This document shows, piece by piece, positions 5,546 to 6,902 of a stretch of 6,902 nt of DNA (position 1 is its first letter; each line of letters begins with the position of its first letter). Both the position numbers and the translations under genes were made by a program. The notes beneath the pieces were generated by a model. That model saw only the letters and a program-made list of their open reading frames with translations. It did not search any database and was not told the origin of the DNA. The DNA is from Ruminococcus sp. (GTDB taxonomy: Bacteria; Bacillota; Clostridia; Oscillospirales; Acutalibacteraceae): the NCBI GenBank assembly GCA_022510985.1, contig JAFLSL010000056.1:1-6902 (forward strand), in the 5' to 3' direction.

Positions 5546-5959
5546 TTAGTTGATTTCAATTAAAAGAATATCCTCGATTTGTATTTTAAATTTATCGGCA
5601 AAAATAAGCTCTTTTGTGAATGTGTCAACTCTGCGTACATTTCCCGAAAAGGTTTCGTATCTTCCGCCTGCTTTTCGTTCGTCTTTGGTAAAGTAGGTTA
5701 CACTTACCCTCGGCTTTTCGCTTATGTGCTCAATTATCGAGTTCAGACGCTCGTTTAACAGCCTGAATTCTTCTTCGCTGAGTTCGTGTTTTTTGACTGT
5801 CAGCCTTGAGGTTTCGTTGATTATCGCCCCGAAACCCGTCAACGCCGCAAACGGCATAAACTGTGCCGCACGGTCGTGCCCCGACATATGCGGGCGTGTT
5901 TTTGAGGTGTGACGCGGAAGATTTATAATATCGTTGTATCTAAAATTTGTTTCATTCAT
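5546..5959 (-). CDS. YolD-like family protein
   Basis: This 137-residue protein shows the YolD-like pattern: YNDIINLPRH at 8-17, then RPHMSGHDRAAQF at 22-34 and PFAALTGFG at 36-44. A helical, Glu-rich part follows (about 49-82), then a beta-rich end with VTYFTKDERKAGGRY at 87-101 and EDILLIEIN at 129-137. In Firmicutes, YolD-like genes usually sit next to a Y-family DNA polymerase (UvrX/DinB type) and are thought to take part in the DNA damage response. No polymerase lies next to this copy within the window. The ATG is only 1 nt from the stop of the upstream GDPD gene (TAA-T-ATG) and has no clear Shine-Dalgarno, so translation probably depends on ribosomes finishing the upstream gene. No signal peptide is seen, so it is cytoplasmic, unlike its downstream neighbour. 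Confidence 0.85.
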   Translation of the reverse strand: MNETNFRYNDIINLPRHTSKTRPHMSGHDRAAQFMPFAALTGFGAIINETSRLTVKKHELSEEEFRLLNERLNSIIEHISEKPRVSVTYFTKDERKAGGRYETFSGNVRRVDTFTKELIFADKFKIQIEDILLIEIN

Positions 5960-5960
5960 A

Positions 5961-6902
5961 TTACTTTATAAAATACTTGTTTGTAATGATAAAATCTGCA
6001 CCCATATTGTAGAAGGTGGAGGCTGTGTTGATGTTGCTAACCTCATAACAGCCTATTTTTAGTTTTTTGCTGTGAGCATTTGCTATCAAATCAGCGGACA
6101 TAAATTCGTTGAATTTGAAAATTACAACCTTTGCTGACTGTTTTTTAGCGTAGGCTAAAGAATCCGTGATATCCTTTGTGCCGGTCGGAATCGTTAAAAA
6201 GCCCGCCCGAATTTTAGCTTTAACTATTTTCTCAAAAGGCTCCTTGTTCGATGAAAATACGGTAACTCTGCCTTTTACATTGTATTTATTTATCGCGTTG
6301 TAAATTTTCTTTAGTCCCTTATCCGTTATATTCGCATTTTTAAGATGAAGATAAAGTCGCATCTTCCATTTTGAAACAGCCTTAATAAGCTGATTTACAG
6401 TCGGAATATACTGAGTACTGTAGGACTTTATGTTTTTACCGTTTACAATAGGGTAGTTTTTTATTGTATCCGAGGTTAGATTTTTTACACTCTCGGTGGA
6501 ATCGCACATTGTGAGGATGTTGCTGTGGCTTATTAAAAGATCGCCCGAGTTAGTTTCCCAAAAATCCGCCTCTACCGAATCGTAGCCGCTTTTGTACGCC
6601 TCTTTAAATGACGCCATAGTGTTTTCGGGAGCAATATCCATACGTCCTCGGTGGCCTACGATTTCTATATCACGGGTTGTTACAGAACCCGAGTAAAGAC
6701 TCGTGCTTTTTTTATAGGGGCGGACTACAATGCGGTACACCTTGTTAAGACTTAACCCCGAAAGGTCCTTTGAGCTTATTGTGTAGTTCGTAGAGGTTAT
6801 ATCTTTTATGCGTACAAATTTTTTTCTGTTTGCGTTTAATTCAATGCGAATATTGTAGCTTGTAGCCCCTTTAACCTTCGTCCAGCTTGCCTGAAGCTTA
6901 CC
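5961..6902 (-). CDS. FnIII + GDPD-type phosphodiesterase (5' end beyond window)
   Basis: The frame is open to the right edge, giving 313 visible residues; the GTG at 6738-6740 is internal and is not the start. Visible residues 1-76 are a fibronectin type III domain: SWTKVKGATSYNIRI at 6-20, then TNYTISSKDL and VYRIVVRPYKK at 55-65. Residues 80-313 are a glycerophosphodiester phosphodiesterase domain: GHRG at 83-86 (H84, R85), APENTMASF, VEADF (E111, D113) and ISHSN with H126, so the HR...ExD...H core is kept. Other parts are divergent. HD at the second His is HS, the usual E-x-K strand reads LYLHLK (H186, K188), and the C-terminal WTVN and ITD motifs read YEVS and ITN. The FnIII domain implies export, with a signal peptide and perhaps more domains upstream. 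GDPDs release glycerol phosphate from phosphodiesters; activity here is not certain. First visible gene of the operon. Confidence 0.85.
   Translation of the reverse strand, partial: GKLQASWTKVKGATSYNIRIELNANRKKFVRIKDITSTNYTISSKDLSGLSLNKVYRIVVRPYKKSTSLYSGSVTTRDIEIVGHRGRMDIAPENTMASFKEAYKSGYDSVEADFWETNSGDLLISHSNILTMCDSTESVKNLTSDTIKNYPIVNGKNIKSYSTQYIPTVNQLIKAVSKWKMRLYLHLKNANITDKGLKKIYNAINKYNVKGRVTVFSSNKEPFEKIVKAKIRAGFLTIPTGTKDITDSLAYAKKQSAKVVIFKFNEFMSADLIANAHSKKLKIGCYEVSNINTASTFYNMGADFIITNKYFIK

Noticed and set aside
6738..6740. GTG as the start of the GDPD gene
   Set aside because: The same frame stays open to the window edge and encodes a recognisable FnIII domain that the GTG would cut in half; no ribosome site precedes it.

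Overview
The window looks like chromosomal DNA of a moderately AT-rich, Gram-positive member of the Clostridia, most likely the Ruminococcaceae/Oscillospiraceae. The evidence is the strong AGGAGG-type ribosome sites, sigma-A promoters with TATAAT boxes, a DUF6465-type Ala/Lys-rich protein, a YolD-like protein, a WYL regulator and a zinc-ribbon membrane protein. The species cannot be named. There are no tRNA or rRNA genes, CRISPR arrays, transposases or phage genes.

Layout. (1) Positions 1-358, minus strand: a DUF6465-type gene cut by the left edge, driven by a textbook TTGACA-N16-TATAAT promoter. (2) Positions 359-668: a divergent AT-rich control region with that promoter, two tandem extended -10 boxes facing right, a perfect 16-bp palindrome beside them and a second inverted repeat at the predicted start of transcription. 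(3) Positions 669-3572, plus strand: a three-gene operon with an AEC-family permease, a WYL-domain regulator 7 nt later, and a zinc-ribbon/single-TM protein with a duplicated outer domain, whose start overlaps the preceding stop (ATGA). (4) Positions 3573-3793: a short unit encoding a 35-residue, very basic hydrophobic peptide. Its ribosome site lies in one arm of a 13-bp hairpin whose other arm contains the likely -10 box. A bidirectional terminator follows. (5) Positions 3827-6902, minus strand and convergent: a tightly spaced operon read right to left, with an FnIII + GDPD-type phosphodiesterase (5' end outside the window), a YolD-like protein, a lipoprotein DNA/RNA nuclease with a C-terminal His/Cys domain, and a tyrosine-phosphatase-like protein.

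How the parts may work together (inference). The WYL protein probably controls its own operon, including the permease, through one of the inverted repeats at 577-592 or 634-651. The left-going operon encodes three phosphoester-cleaving proteins, of which the nuclease is clearly exported and the GDPD probably is. This could suit scavenging of nucleic acids and glycerophosphodiesters, but YolD does not obviously fit.

The most unusual signal is at 3612-3657. Transcripts reading in from upstream would fold the ribosome site of the small peptide into a hairpin, whereas transcripts from the local -10 would lack the blocking arm. That is a known way to keep a harmful or timed small protein silent during read-through.
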